Origin: JAYSSF01 sp043772005 | GTDB taxonomy: Bacteria; Patescibacteriota; Gracilibacteria; Absconditabacterales; Absconditicoccaceae | Assembly (NCBI GenBank): GCA_043772005.1 | Contig: JAYVGP010000012.1 | Coordinates: 26,697 to 90,696 of the forward strand | Length of the DNA stretch: 64,000 bases | Reading direction: 5' to 3' | Shown: positions 21,439 through 33,177 of the stretch, in pieces | Layout: each line of letters begins with the position of its first letter | How positions within the stretch are numbered: the first letter of the stretch is position 1 | Made by a program: the position numbers and the translations under genes | Notes under the pieces: generated by a model | What the model saw: only the letters and a program-made list of their open reading frames with translations | What the model was told of the DNA's origin: nothing | Databases searched by the model: none

Positions 21439-21876
21439 TTATTTTACATCTACTCACATATTCTTAGCTGTACCGATGATAGATTTACAAATTGCATCCA
21501 TATCTTCAGTATTCATTACGGGTGCTTTGATTGAAGCAATCTCTTTAACATCAGCCATTGAAATAGTACCTTTTTTATCTTTGTTTGGGGTACCACTACC
21601 CTTACCACCACCAACCTTCCAGCTAATTAAACTTGATGTTACCGGTGGGAAAACTTCAATATCAAACGACTTATCAATATACTGACGAATCATCGTAGGA
21701 ACTTTTACTGGGCCATATTTTGCAGCCATATCAGCGGATTTTGCATTGAAGTCTTGGACAAATGCTGAGATATTTACACCATTCTGTCACAACATAGGTC
21801 ACAACGGTGGCTTAGGACTCGCTGCACCAGCGACAGGGGTAACCATAAATTGTTTCGTAACTTTCTTTGCAGCCAT
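21439..21876 (-). CDS. rplK: 50S ribosomal protein L11
   Basis: The 145-residue protein has KQFMVTPVAGAASPKPPLGPMLGQNGVN in pieces typical of L11 (AASPKPPLGP, LGQNGVN), KVPTMIRQYIDKSF, and the C-terminal rRNA-binding helix region with MADVKEIASIKAPVMN and SIIGTAKNMG. TGAs encode the glycines of LGP and LGQ. Length and order with rplA are normal; nusG and secE are not upstream, where a CAP-like gene lies instead. Confidence 0.97.
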
Positions 21877-22074
21877 TATAATAATATCTTAAAGGTAAAA
21901 AGAATCAGTCTGACTTATTGCCATTCATCCAGAGTTGAAGCTTGCTCTGTGACCCTCATGCTTGTCAGCGCAATCAGGAATTAACACGCAAGTTTATAAT
22001 GATTTACGATGTAAAAGCAAAAGAAAAAATAGGATTTTCACATACCCTTCTTACGAAGAAATTTCTTAAGTATT

Positions 22075-22824
22075 TTATTCTAAAATACTTGTCCCATAGT
22101 GGATTGTCAGATAGTATTTCTTCCCAGAGAATGCAATTCACAATCCTTGAATACCAAAATTTTTGTGAGTCAAAGCCCTATAGTGGACACCATTGTAACT
22201 ACGTTCTTTATAGAAAAAATCCCATGTACTACGAGTAGCTTCGATCACTTCATCAGTACAATCAGCTTCATGACAATTCCACATTCATCGTCAGATCGAC
22301 TCACTAAACGTAGCACGACTCACATTGCGGAACACAATCGGAGAACCAGTCAGCTCTTCTCATTTCCACTTAAACCACTGTACGAGTCAGTTGTAGTTAT
22401 AGTATGCATCAGATGCTTTGCGTTTATGAGAGATCGATCAGATACTCGCTGAGTACTGTGACCACACACTCGCCGTAGCATTGAGACGCCAGTCAGCAGC
22501 ATATGCGCCACGATCACCAAGCTGTTCCGTCCTGAGGTAGTTAGTCCACTGAAGCCAAGTATCTCTTACTTGAGCCACGTCCACATATTGCCAATCATTG
22601 AGGTAGACAATAGTAGTCTCCACTAGTCATGTATTTACTACTCAAGAAGTTATTGACTCTCAAGCTATCTCTCAAGAAGAAGAGGTATTTATCATAATAT
22701 CCTCAACCTTAATAGCAATATCCTTATCCCGCGCAGCCAACACACTGGACCCCGCCAAAATAACAATCATTACTACTGCCCAAACAATAATTTTAGCACG
22801 AGTCACTGACGAATAACTATTCAT
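22075..22824 (-). CDS. Secreted protein, possible CAP/SCP-like domain
   Basis: The 249-residue protein has a signal peptide (AKIIVWAVVMIVILAGSSVLAA). The mature part has RDTWLQWTNYLRTEQLG, WSQYSAS, GMWNCHEADCTDEVIEATRS and HYRALTHKNFGIQGLGIAF, resembling CAP/SCP folds (helix, His-containing loops, late beta hairpin), but the canonical motifs are incomplete. Two Cys could pair. About nine TGA glycines. Sits upstream of rplK; the 200 bases between hold only a 32-codon GTG frame of doubtful status. Confidence 0.65.
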
Positions 22825-22838
22825 AGATATTATTACTA

Positions 22839-23804
22839 CTAAAGCTCCATTTGTTCAAAGAACTGGAGGATCTTGTTCACCTTCTCACTATACGCAAGAC
22901 GACGAATTGGAATATGATAATATACACAAGGTATGATAAAATGCAAGCGCTGACCAAATCATGCTTGTGTCTGCTGATAAAGTTGTAACGTTTCGTCGAT
23001 ACTATGTTCCCATCGCTTTCGCGTCTGTATACGGTCACCATATTGCTCTCGTATCTCCTCAGGCAAGATATCTCACTGCTCTGCAGAGAAATTGATAATA
23101 TTATATTCTAGATAGTCCTGCAACCACTCATGAAATTGAACAATAATTTCTGGAGATGTATATTTAGGGATAAAATTGATTAAAATATATTTTTTAGACA
23201 CACCAAAAAGGCTGTCACTAGATCACATTCACTTTTCTACAGGACCTTGGTACCCCTTAAGAGTGGAAGAATTCAAGTTCAGAATATCAATCGCCCAATC
23301 ATGATACAGCACTACTCTATCAGTATATCTCATCGCAATATCATAGCTCCCCTGTTCACGACACACAACCTCACGAGCATATGGCAGCATCATACGATAG
23401 AGCAATTTAGATCGCCATGTAGTAGGAGTTTCAATCCCTCACAACCATACTACTCTCCTCGTCCATATCCAACGCCAAAACAAAGCCAGATAGTTGCATC
23501 CTGCATGCCAAAGATTTCTTCACTTATGAGCCAAGACCTCTCATCATCCAGCAAATATCACATCATAGCCAGCAGTCCACATCGAGAATGTACGAGATGG
23601 AACAAACCTGACTCTACTCTTGTATGGATCCCACAGATCATAGTTGAGCTCACACCACTGACTCATCCAACTCACATCACCACACTCAACATCCAGCGAA
23701 GTCAGATCACTATAATGCTCAAATACATATAACATTACACCAAAAAATAGCAACTCATCACCTCGGTTACGATATCCATAATAACATTTGAGCAGTCATT
23801 TCAT
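22839..23804 (-). CDS. Polysaccharide pyruvyl transferase family protein
   Basis: The 321-residue protein begins MKGLLKCYYGYRNRGDELLFFG, matching the CsaB/WcaK start (GYYG..N.GDE). It has VIFAGGGEVLAHK and WLGGIETP in the first half, and LHFIIPCVYYHIPI late. Family members add pyruvate to cell-surface sugars. TGA encodes glycines in GGGE and GGIE. Stop is TAG 14 bases before the CAP-like gene, suggesting co-transcription. Confidence 0.8.
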
Positions 23805-23847
23805 ATCACCAATAATATATAAGTCGATTAGAGATACAATTTAGAAA

Positions 23848-23877
23848 ACAAAAAAAACTGCCAGCAAAAACTGGCAG
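23848..23877 (-). terminator. PhoH-like gene terminator
   Basis: CTGCCAG-TTTTTG-CTGGCAG with a run of T on the minus strand, 22 bases after the PhoH-like stop. Confidence 0.85.
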
Positions 23878-23898
23878 AGTTAAATTTTAAAAAATAAG

Positions 23899-25200
23899 TT
23901 ACATTTTTGAAGCAAAACTTGACACGTCGCCTCTTTCATTCGAAATAAGAGTGATATGAGCAGCCTTAGGATAACCCTTAAAGTGATTGATTGCTCGCAC
24001 CATCCCATTGGATCGACTATCTAAATAAGGGTGGTCAATCTGATCGTTATCCCCCATAATTACAACCTTTGAAGAGTCATCAATTCTTGTCAATAACGTT
24101 TTCATTGCATGGGCAGAGATATTCTGTGCCTCATCAATGATCAAAAGGGTTTTTGATAACGACCTACCTCTCATCAGATCAAACGGTACTGGGATGATTT
24201 GATTCTCAAAACCGAATATTTTTGTATCAGAAGCTTTACCTTTCGCAGTAGAGTTGATAATTTCCATATGTCGTTTGATGGTTTCGAGATTATCCCACAC
24301 TCCGTCCATATAAGGAGATATCTTGTCCTCAGCTGACCCAGGTAAAGCACCTAAGTCCTTACCATCTACCGATTCCATTGCACGAGTTATAATGATCTTC
24401 TCATACATTGGCTCATTAGAAACTAAATCTTGTACACCAGCAACCAATGCTAATAGTGTTTTACCACAACCAGCTTTACCTTGTAACGAAACAAATTGAA
24501 TATCTGGATTTACTAAAGCCCACAAGGCAGCTACCTGTTCCCTATTACGAGGCATAATTCCATGAAAATTAAATTTGTCTTTGCCATTTTTTTCAAGCAT
24601 CTGCAATTTGCCATGAGCAAAAACTTGAATTTTCTTAGAATTACTAATAAAGAATCTATTAGCAATTCTTTGCTCATCAGTAAGTTGATCAGTACCAACT
24701 AGATCAGCGTCAACATACTCGATTCCTTGATAAATACTTTCTACTGCATCATACTCATAGTCTTCTGTATGGATATCATGTGATGCAACCATAAGTCTTA
24801 AAGCCTTGTCTTTAGATATGACAATTGGACTATACTCCTTAGTAAGTTTAGGAAGTTGACATACTCCAACAATTTGACTCATGGAATCGGCTTTACCAAC
24901 AGCACTCTGAGGCAAGCCATACACTATCAGTTTATGTTTCAAATTGATAGGTAGTCCCCCATTAAACTTGGGGTGATCTCCTCTCAGTCTTTCAATCTCA
25001 CTGAGTGCTTCACCAGCAGTGAAACTAGCATCAAATATTCGAGACTTCTCTAATCGACCAAGGTCGGAGATAACGCTTCGAGGTAATACAATATCAGCAT
25101 GTTCTCCAAGAACACTAATAGCCTTAGGATCGTGTAGTAGGAGACTAGTATCCACTACATAACATTTTTTCTTTTTTAATGAATTATTTTGACTTCTCAT
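23899..25200 (-). CDS. PIN domain-PhoH family ATPase
   Basis: The 433-residue protein has an N-terminal PIN nuclease-like domain (YVVDTSLLLHDPKAI, residues 13-27; further acid residues at SKDKALR) and a PhoH-type ATPase: Walker A LQGKAGCGKT (about 243-252), ITRAMESVDGKDLGALPG, and Walker B LLIIDEAQNIS. Such YlaK/PhoH2-type fusions are thought to act as RNA helicase-nucleases. All 29 glycines I count use GGN; no TGA occurs, which is exceptional here. Ends TAA with a strong terminator. Confidence 0.93.
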   Translation of the reverse strand: MRSQNNSLKKKKCYVVDTSLLLHDPKAISVLGEHADIVLPRSVISDLGRLEKSRIFDASFTAGEALSEIERLRGDHPKFNGGLPINLKHKLIVYGLPQSAVGKADSMSQIVGVCQLPKLTKEYSPIVISKDKALRLMVASHDIHTEDYEYDAVESIYQGIEYVDADLVGTDQLTDEQRIANRFFISNSKKIQVFAHGKLQMLEKNGKDKFNFHGIMPRNREQVAALWALVNPDIQFVSLQGKAGCGKTLLALVAGVQDLVSNEPMYEKIIITRAMESVDGKDLGALPGSAEDKISPYMDGVWDNLETIKRHMEIINSTAKGKASDTKIFGFENQIIPVPFDLMRGRSLSKTLLIIDEAQNISAHAMKTLLTRIDDSSKVVIMGDNDQIDHPYLDSRSNGMVRAINHFKGYPKAAHITLISNERGDVSSFASKM

Positions 25201-25361
25201 AATTTTATAATTTATTTTGTTTACCTTCTTAAATATTAAGAATTAAAATTTATATAAGAATCACAAACTAAATGTCAACTATAAAATATATATATAAAAT
25301 CACTTGGTTTTTAATTATATAAAAATATATATATAATTATTTATACATTAACGCAAAAGTC

Positions 25362-26897
25362 ATGGAAAATACCAATCACTCATCAAATCAACTCCCGCCA
25401 CTCAGCAATATGCTCAAATGAGATACCAACAGATATCAAAAGTTTATTAATCATCCTGAAATCAAAAACACATATAAGCAAGAGTTTTTAGACGCATTTT
25501 TTGAATATCTACAATACGTATCACAATATAGCTCTCAAGAAGAACAGAACAATATACTTGAAAATCCACTTGAGGCAGATTTTGTACCAGAATTTGGTAT
25601 CTATATGACAATATTTTCGGTTTTTCTTGAAGTTTATGGATCTAATATTGTATCTTCTCAAACTCAAAATCGATTTAATCAATATCACAATATCATATTA
25701 CAGTCACAGACACAATACATCAAAAAAACTCAACAGGAAATGGCTCAAGTATTAGATCCTAAATATCTCTATAATATATATGAGTCTTATCTACAAAAAT
25801 ATGGTACCACTTTTACTGAGCAATGTGAATTTATCGGTCAACACATATGATATAATAAGAGAGAATTATGAGCAGAATGATGATTAAGTATTTTAGATAT
25901 CACTAGCACATTTAAAGAATTAGATAAAACTGAGCAAGAACAATATTGCTCAAATATTCAACAAAGATACTTTAAACCATATCTCATAGCAAATTCATCA
26001 ATATGTCAAAAATATATTTCAAGTAAAGATACTGAAAAGTCACAACAAGAAATCAATAATGATGCTACAAATATTTACAAAACAATGATAGATCATCTCT
26101 CAAAACAGGAGTACCCTATTAAGCTCAGAATTGACGAAACATTCGTCTTTACTCGCCCAATTCTCAATAATGTTGATTTTGATAGACTATATCATGAGCT
26201 ACTATCATTTATTGGGAATGAATGGAACGATCCAGAATATATTTATCTCGATACATATAAAACAAAAAATTCTCCGATCAATGCAATTAAGTTTTCATAC
26301 ACAGATGAGGGGGGTAATTTATTATCACCTATGGACTATATAACAGAGAGAATAGTCGCTTGATATGAAGAAATAGATGATAATGAAGATGAAAATGATA
26401 ATGAAGATGATGAAGATGACTCTATAGAGCAACTAATTCAATCTACTAAAAACATCGATGAAAGTAATCTAACAAATGAAGAGCTCAATGAAATCAGTGA
26501 TGTGGTTTGATGATATATCGAAGAACGATCAGGGGAAAGTGAAGAAGACGAAGAAGACAGCAAGAAATATCAGATTAAAATTCTTAATCAAGTGAGAAGA
26601 GAACTACCAAAATATTATCAACTAGACCTATATGTGTGATTTGATCAGGAAGAGTTGTTACCCACATTTACCATCAAACTCAATCAATATACAAATAAAT
26701 TTGATGAAAAAAATGAACGATCATCTGTTGCATTAAGTCCAAAACCAATAATTACTAAAGCCACATTCTGCATTGGATACGAATATACCGACCCCAACAG
26801 ATACATAAGCCATTTTGTAAATTTTATGGATAATCTATCTCCAGATTACGATTGTCTCAAGATGCTATGAGTTAATCCAGATAATACAACAGACTAA
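25362..26897 (+). CDS. Large hypothetical acidic protein
   Basis: A 511-residue frame from ATG 25362 to TAA 26895 with around nine TGA codons. It is soluble, Gln/Asn/Tyr-rich and helical, with an acidic low-complexity stretch of Asp/Glu/Asn around residues 340-360 and a second Glu/Asp cluster near 395-405. Part of the sequence (YPIKLRIDETFVFTRPI) looks beta-rich. No catalytic motif or membrane segment recognised. It is divergent from the PhoH-like gene. Confidence 0.6.
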
Positions 26898-26982
26898 AAA
26901 AATAACTTTCCTAAAACCATTTGTTTTCTACTCATGATTAACTATTCTCATGAGTGTTTTTGTACCATTAAATATAATATTC

Positions 26983-28392
26983 ATGTTACCTACCAACTAC
27001 TCTAAAGCCTTCAAAGCATATGATATCCGCGGACTACGAGAGTCTGAGATCAATGAGACGTTTGCATATATTTTATGACTCGCACTTTGATCACAATACC
27101 CCAACAAAAATATCCTCATCTGATGTGATACGAGACCACAAAACCCACAAATCATCGAACATCTTCTCACTGGACTCAATCAACATAATATCCAAGTAAC
27201 TATTGTTAATCTCCAACCCGATAATCCGTCACCAACCAATCAGTCACTCCCCTACGGCACAGCTAGCGCCTCTACTGTCTATCAACTCGTATCACAATAT
27301 GATCTTGGTATCATCATCTCCGCATCACACAATCCAGCATGATATGTAGGATTCAAAGTCGTTCAGTCAGATCTAGTATTTATCCAAACATCACTGCTCA
27401 AGGAATATTTTGAGACAACTCTAGCTCAGCTAGGGGAAACAACTAATATCACACTCAAGCTCAACCACCAGACAGTCACCTCTACACAACTCACACAAGC
27501 GCAGTCTACTACTCAATCATATTTTGAGAATATCAAAAGCTGACTTACCATCGCAATCGATTATAGCAATGGGGCTGCGATTACCTATGAACAACAGTTC
27601 TTACATTCATGGGCTGCACAGTATAGACACACACTCATCGAGATGAACACTTGAGCAGATGGACTATTTATCAACCACAGCTCTGATACCAGTGAAAATA
27701 TCAACTATCAACAGCTCATCACTGGAGTTCTGTGAGATCAAGCAGATATTGGGATATTATTTGATTGAGATGCTGACCGTATCGGTGTTGTGACGAGTTC
27801 ATGACAGATTATCCCTGGAGATATTGTTTTATCTATCATTGCGCAACAGCTATGAGTCAGTGGAGAGTCCATGGTCTTCGATGCCATGTGTGGCAATAGT
27901 ATCCGCCGTGCCATTACTCAGTCAGGCAACACGCCAGTGGTATGCAAGATGGGTCGCTTCTTTATCAACGAGAAGATGAAACAAATCGGAGCGATCCTGG
28001 GTGGTGAAATCTCATGACATATCATGTTCCACGACTGTGGTGATACCGAAAATGTCCTCGTAGCAATCTCCTACCTCCTCAAAGCGATTCAAGAACACGG
28101 GTCACTGGACTCACAAGTCGCCAAGCTCACGACTAATATCTACCGTGAGCCCATGCTCAACCTCCACGTCGAACGCAAAGACGAGATCTTGTCAGCTCTC
28201 ATGGAAAACTTTGCAGAGCTCAATCCACTACAGATCGACGGAGTCAATATCTACTCTGACACCATGTGTATGACTGCTCGTAAATCCAATACCGAACCCA
28301 TCATTCGTGTCCAGCTTGAGACCAAGGATAAGGCAAGCTATCAGCAAGTGATAGGAAAGGTTAAGGAGATTGTGGAGAGAATTGAAGGATAA
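26983..28392 (+). CDS. Phosphomannomutase/phosphoglucomutase
   Basis: The 469-residue alpha-D-phosphohexomutase has AYDIRGL at the start, the phosphoserine loop ISASHNPAGYVGFK, the metal loop LFDGDADRIG and the substrate loop GGEISGHIMF, then the phosphate-binding C-terminal domain TARKSNTEPIIRV. It interconverts hexose-6- and -1-phosphates for sugar-nucleotide synthesis. Glycines in all three signature loops are TGA. Length is normal. PMM versus PGM specificity is not decidable. Confidence 0.93.
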
Positions 28393-28449
28393 ATTTGTAA
28401 AGTTTAAACTACTCTACTAAAAATAGATTTTATAAATTTTGAGAACTAT

Positions 28450-29442
28450 ATGAAAAATACACTAGAAATATTTAATCTAGAATTTCCTCAGTACATAAAA
28501 GAACTCAAAATCGGTGACTATTCTTTTAAAAGAGTTGAAACATATGAACAAGCATTCAACAATATGATGCATTTAATAAGCTCATCTTGAGGCGAGTTTG
28601 CTATTACTCCAAAAATAGGATCTCACCAAATCACAGCAACTGTAACGATACCAAATAATGAGAAAAAAAGTATACTACCTTGGGAAAGAGAAAGTACACA
28701 ACTTGATGACATACTACTGCTGCTAACGCTCTTTACAGACAGAAACGTATTTAAAAAAGACCGAGAAGACGAAGACAATGATGTTATTATTTGAGACCAC
28801 AGAATTCGTCATTATGGTTGACAATTATGTTGCTCAATAAAATATGAATCTATGCGGAAAAATAGAATAGATGATACGCTAAAAACAGAAGATGAGATTG
28901 AGAGTATTGAGTTGATATATGATAGTTACGATCAAGTTGATATATGATTTGAAAAATCAATCAATCGTATCTTAGAAACAATATCAAGCAAAGAATGGCA
29001 AACGAAATATGAATGATGATATTTTCTATTTTTGTTTGTGGCTTGAATACAAAGACAGATAATTGAAACTTCATTCATTACATGTCGAACAATATGGGAA
29101 CATATCTTTGCAATAAAAAATCGTCAACGATTAGATAATGCAAGCATAGAAAAAATGAGCGGAGATCAAAAAATAAGTTTTATTTTAAATGAGTTCTTTT
29201 TAAAAGATATAAATGATAAATCGAGAGATAATATCAAAAAACTAGTAAAAACTAGAAACAGAATTATTCACTTTTGAAAGAAAAGTTCGGAAATTGATTT
29301 TAAAGAAATGGGTATGTTTATTAGATTAACAGAACAATTAATTGCTATTATTCTATGATTATCACCATCAAATATCTTTAATTCATTTGAACAACTAAAT
29401 GACTTTCTTAACACAAAAAAGTCTTTAAATAAATTAAATTAA
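28450..29442 (+). CDS. Hypothetical protein with HEPN-like RNxxxH motif
   Basis: The 330-residue protein has no membrane segment. Its last third is helical and contains KLVKTRNRIIHFGKKSS, the R-N-x-x-x-H signature of HEPN ribonuclease-like domains, with an earlier helix of the type that packs against it. The first half (beta-rich, ITATVTIPNNE, DIGDHRIRHYG-like) may be a sensor part. HEPN proteins are frequent RNA-cleaving effectors of defence and toxin systems. Many TGA glycines and AT-rich codon use mark it as accessory. No partner gene is clear; flanked by metabolic genes. Confidence 0.6.
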
Positions 29443-29472
29443 ACTTTTTATATCATCATACCAAATCAACAC

Positions 29473-30516
29473 ATGAACATCAAAGCCTACTGAGCAACAA
29501 GCCCAACTAGTCCTATCGCACCACTCGACATCACCAGAAGAGAAGTCTGATCTCATGATGTCCTCGTAGATATTATGTACTGCGGCGTGTGTCATAGCGA
29601 CATCCACCAAGCCAGAAGCGAACGAGGTCAGTCAGTCTACCCTATTGTCCCATGACATGAGATCGTGGGTCGTGTATCAGCCATCGGAGATCAAGTCACC
29701 AAATTTAACATCGGAGACCTCGCTGGTATCGGTGTATTTGTGGATTCATGTAGATCATGTCACGCATGTAGCTCAGGACTCGAGCAGTACTGTGACCAAG
29801 GCATGACTGGAACCTATGGGTGATATCACAGAGATGGGGTTACGCCTACCTTTGGTGGATATTCCACACAATACGTCATCGACGAAGCGTACACCCTCCA
29901 CCTCCCATTTGCTGAGGCAGATCTCCCAGCAGTAGCACCATTGTTATGTGCCGGTATTACCACATATTCTCCGTTGCGTTATGCATGAGTCTGACCTGGT
30001 CATAGAGTAGCCGTGCTTGGTCTGGGTGGTTTATGACATATGGCAGTCAAGTTTGCAGCATCATTTGGTGCTGAAGTCACCATGCTCAGTAGATCTCCAG
30101 ATAAAGAAGCAGATGCCAAGAAACTCTGAGCACATCACTTTGTACTCACCAGTGACGCTGACCAGATGGCGTGACTCGTCAATCATTTTGATTTTATCCT
30201 CGATACTGTGTCTGCTCCCCATGACATGAACCAATACGCCAATCTCCTCAGACTCGATGGTAAGATGCTATTGGTAGGATTACCAACTGAAGATCATCAT
30301 ATCCACGCCAGAAACCTGATTGGCAAGAGAAGAAGCCTCATCGGATCCATGATTGGCGGTATCGCCGAAACTCAAGAGATGCTCGACTACTGTGCAGAAC
30401 ACCATATCCTGTCAGATATCGAACTTATCACAGCCTCTGAGATCAATGCTGCATATGATCGTATCCTTGCGTCCGATGTGAAATATAGATTTGTGATTGA
30501 TATTGCTACACTATAA
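29473..30516 (+). CDS. Zinc-dependent alcohol dehydrogenase
   Basis: The 347-residue medium-chain dehydrogenase has the catalytic zinc site CGVCHSDIH and GHEIVG, the structural zinc loop CRSCHACSSGLEQYC (four Cys), and the nucleotide-binding GLGGLGHMAVKFAASFG. It resembles the YahK/cinnamyl-type aldehyde reductase branch, using NADP(H) probably. Its last six bases overlap the convergent glycosyltransferase. TGA glycines include those at GHE and GLGH. Confidence 0.92.
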
Positions 30517-31668
30517 TCAATGTTGCCACTTCTCTTGATGCTGCTGTATCAGTCACTGTGCGCGCTGTGCAATATACTGACGATCTCGTTGTTTGCTATC
30601 AAAACGCTCAAATGCCTCTATCAATGAGGCATCAGACTTATTCTGGACCAAAATACCAGACTGCTCATCCACAAGCTCAACACTCCCTCAGTCAGCTAAT
30701 CAAAATACTGGTACTCATTGACATAAAGCCTCAATAGTCACCATCCCAAAACTCTCACGAGCAATGTTGACAAAACCACGAGCTCTTCATACCAATTTCA
30801 TCTTACGATCGAGATCTGTGATGCGACCTACAAACTCAATATTATCATGAGCAATCGAGCGTAAGTACTCATAATCAGGACCATCTCACACCATCACAAG
30901 GCGCTTACCATTATGATTAAATAATCTCACAATACGATCAAGTTCCTTAAGGAAAATCACCATACGACCTACAAAAATATAGTAATCCTGCGCTTGTTCA
31001 ATAATATAGTCTTCATATATATTACTAATACGAGGATATCGCACAGTAGATGATAATTTATATAAATCTGACACCGTTCATGCTGTATAGTGACTATTGG
31101 AGTAAACTATATCGTAGTGTCTTGGTAGGCAATCTCGACGACGAAGCAATGGCGTGACAAGACGATAAAATCGTGAAATTGGAGCCTTGAGCTTAGATAT
31201 ATTGTCGTGATAGTTTGCCCGAATATACTGCATCGGTGAGTGAAAGTAGATAGTAGTATGAGCTCTCCATCAAGCTACGGGCACTACATTTCTCGCAGCT
31301 GCAAACGAGTCAATCACTACCTCATCAGGATCATATGAGACAATTTTTTGACGCAGTATTCATGTCAATATTGGGTAAAAAAACATCAAATTACGATAGT
31401 CAAACAGCTTAGACAAAATAGGTGTACGATGTTTCTCAAAATAATGGAATACCACAAATATCCAATGAGGTAACGCTGTAACTATTTCTAATTTTTGTCC
31501 AGCAACTTCTAGCTCTTTTTTATCACTAAAGAGAGTGAAGATTCTTCAATTCTCTTTCGATTTTTTTTTGATCAAGTCAAAAAACACCGCCTCTGCTCCT
31601 CACATATGATAGAGTCGATCATGGACAAATGCAATACGAGGTAATCAGAATAAGTCAGATTTATCCAT
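30511..31668 (-). CDS. Glycosyltransferase family 4 protein
   Basis: The 385-residue GT-B enzyme starts LPRIAFVHDRLYHMGGAEAV, has YSNSHYTAG in the linker, YIFVGRMVIFLKELDRIVR at the start of the nucleotide-sugar domain, and ARGFVNIARESFGMVTIEAL plus GVPVFGLADGGSVELV, the family's EX7E region. It probably transfers a sugar in envelope polysaccharide synthesis. About twelve glycines are TGA. Stop TAG. Confidence 0.9.
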
Positions 31669-31725
31669 ATAAAAAAATGAACTACTAATAGCTCATTCTA
31701 TGATTTATGGTTATGTTTTCAAGAT

Positions 31726-32148
31726 CTACAAACTTGTGTCAGGAGCATAAGTAGGAATAGTAGTATCAGACTGGAAGATCTGTGATGTTGATGAATCACT
31801 CATACTAAAGTTATCTACATTGAGCACTGATTGGAGAATCTCTCCCGCTCTGGTAAAGATATTCTTCGCACTATAGTACTCATATCATCTGATCTCAAGT
31901 TTCTGAAACACAAGTGGCATTACAAATAAGAATACAATTGTCAGCACAACACCAGTAATCAGATGTCTAACTGAGTTTGCTGCTTCCTTGATTTTATCAT
32001 CCTTACCACCAGACGTAATATACTTCCATATTGTAATAAAAAACACAACAATTGAAGCACCAAACACAACCAATACTGCAAGAGCAAGTATAGTTAATAC
32101 TGCAAATGGAATATTATATTGTGTAGAATCAGCTACGAGATTTTCCAT
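31726..32148 (-). CDS. Two-pass membrane protein (pilin/TrbC-like)
   Basis: The 140-residue protein has two long hydrophobic helices (AVLTILALAVLVVFGASIV and LITGVVLTIVFLFVMPLVF) separated by KYITSGGKDDKIKEAANS, a layout common to TrbC/VirB2-like and other CPR membrane proteins. The soluble C-tail after QKLEIRG (TGA Gly) is Ser/Thr-rich. Family assignment is uncertain. Upstream of it lies rpsP in the same direction. Confidence 0.55.
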
Positions 32149-32224
32149 CGGAACAACAAAAGTAAAAAAACACCAATTATGACTAAGAACGAATCCCTAA
32201 TAAGGGAAAACTATAAGCTATCCA

Positions 32225-32512
32225 CTAATCTTTTGCAGTTCTTGTACGATCTCTTACTACGATAAACTTCTTGAAAGTTTCGTCATTTGATTGTTTGAAG
32301 GCGATCTTAGCTGCTCTCTCTGACATCTGAGCTCCGTTACCTATAAGTTCCAACACTCTACCAACATTGAGCTGAGATTCATGTTTTGTAGGATTATGCC
32401 ATCCAAGTACTTCCTTATATCCTTTCTTTGCTGATAGTCTGTGATCTGTAAGTACAATTCTGAAGAATGGAAGATTTTTTCTACCAATTCTTGATAATCT
32501 AATAGTAAGCAT
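32225..32512 (-). CDS. rpsP: 30S ribosomal protein S16
   Basis: The 95-residue protein begins MLTIRLSRIGRKNLPFFRIV and keeps the S16 core (LGWHNPTKHESQLNVGRV, GAQMSERAAKI). It binds 16S rRNA in the body of the small subunit. No TGA within. Stop TAG. rpmG follows upstream on the same strand, so they may share a transcript. Confidence 0.96.
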   Translation of the reverse strand: MLTIRLSRIGRKNLPFFRIVLTDHRLSAKKGYKEVLGWHNPTKHESQLNVGRVLELIGNGAQMSERAAKIAFKQSNDETFKKFIVVRDRTRTAKD

Positions 32513-32538
32513 ATGCTAATAAAAATAATAGTAAAAAA

Positions 32539-32715
32539 TTACTTCAATTTAATCTTCATCTTATGTACTGTATGCTTTCTGAGCTTCGGGCAATATTTGC
32601 TCAGCTCGAGCTTAGGAGTATTCATTTTGTTGTACTCTGTTACGTAATTAGTAGTACCCGATTCAGTACATACAAGTGCAACGAGCATTCTTGCTCCCTT
32701 CTTTTTCTTAGCCAT
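32539..32715 (-). CDS. rpmG: 50S ribosomal protein L33
   Basis: A 58-residue protein, too short for most ORF cut-offs: MAKKKKGARMLVALVC start, GTTNYVTEYNK, KLELSKYCPKLRKHTVHKMK. L33 normally has four Cys in zinc-binding types; here only two (VC and YC) remain, a degenerate zinc site. Directly upstream of rpsP. Confidence 0.9.
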   Translation of the reverse strand: MAKKKKGARMLVALVCTESGTTNYVTEYNKMNTPKLELSKYCPKLRKHTVHKMKIKLK

Positions 32716-32869
32716 TGAGTTAGTGTATAATGTATAAAAGTTTACCAGGTGCCCCCTGTGGGTATAAAGTTACAAAGTGCCAACAATATAACAATAATTT
32801 TGATGTCAAATAAGATTAGATAGTCTTACAAGATCACTATGACTGATTGAGCTTTGAGGAAAAGTAATT

Positions 32870-32943
32870 TGGTACTAGGTGGACTTGAACCACCGACCTT
32901 AGCGTTATGAGTGCTACGCTCTAACCAGCTGAGCTACAGTACC
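32870..32943 (-). tRNA. tRNA-Met (anticodon CAT)
   Basis: Cloverleaf on the minus strand: acceptor GGTACTG/TAGTACC plus discriminator A, D arm GCTC-AGCTGGTTA-GAGC, anticodon loop CTCATAA, T arm GGTGG-TTCAAGT-CCACC. One mismatch in the anticodon stem. Elongator Met is favoured; Ile with modified C34 is possible. Confidence 0.85.
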
Positions 32944-32997
32944 ATTGTCGTAAACAATGGCTCGATCTAATAATCGAGTACCATGGAAATAGTATGG

Positions 32998-33084
32998 CGG
33001 AGGAGGCGGGATTCGAACCCGCGGTCCGATTACTCGGACGACTCGTTAGCAGTGAGCTGACTTCGACCACTCATCCACCCCTCC
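32998..33084 (-). tRNA. tRNA-Ser (anticodon GCT)
   Basis: Class II tRNA on the minus strand: acceptor GGAGGGG/CTCCTCC, anticodon loop CTGCTAA, a long variable arm (GTCCGAGTAATCGGAC hairpin) and T arm GCGGG-TTCGAAT-CCCGC. Reads AGC/AGU serine codons. Confidence 0.93.
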
Positions 33085-33177
33085 ATATACCAAACATCAC
33101 ATTTGGTCAAAAAGTGATACGCATATGTATAATAATTTGCCGTTGTATTGCAACACAAAAGCTGTAAAAATCTCCTC

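Noticed and set aside
21890..22070. Possible tRNA or small ORF upstream of rplK
   Set aside because: No T-arm or cloverleaf can be drawn; a 32-codon GTG frame exists but has no support.
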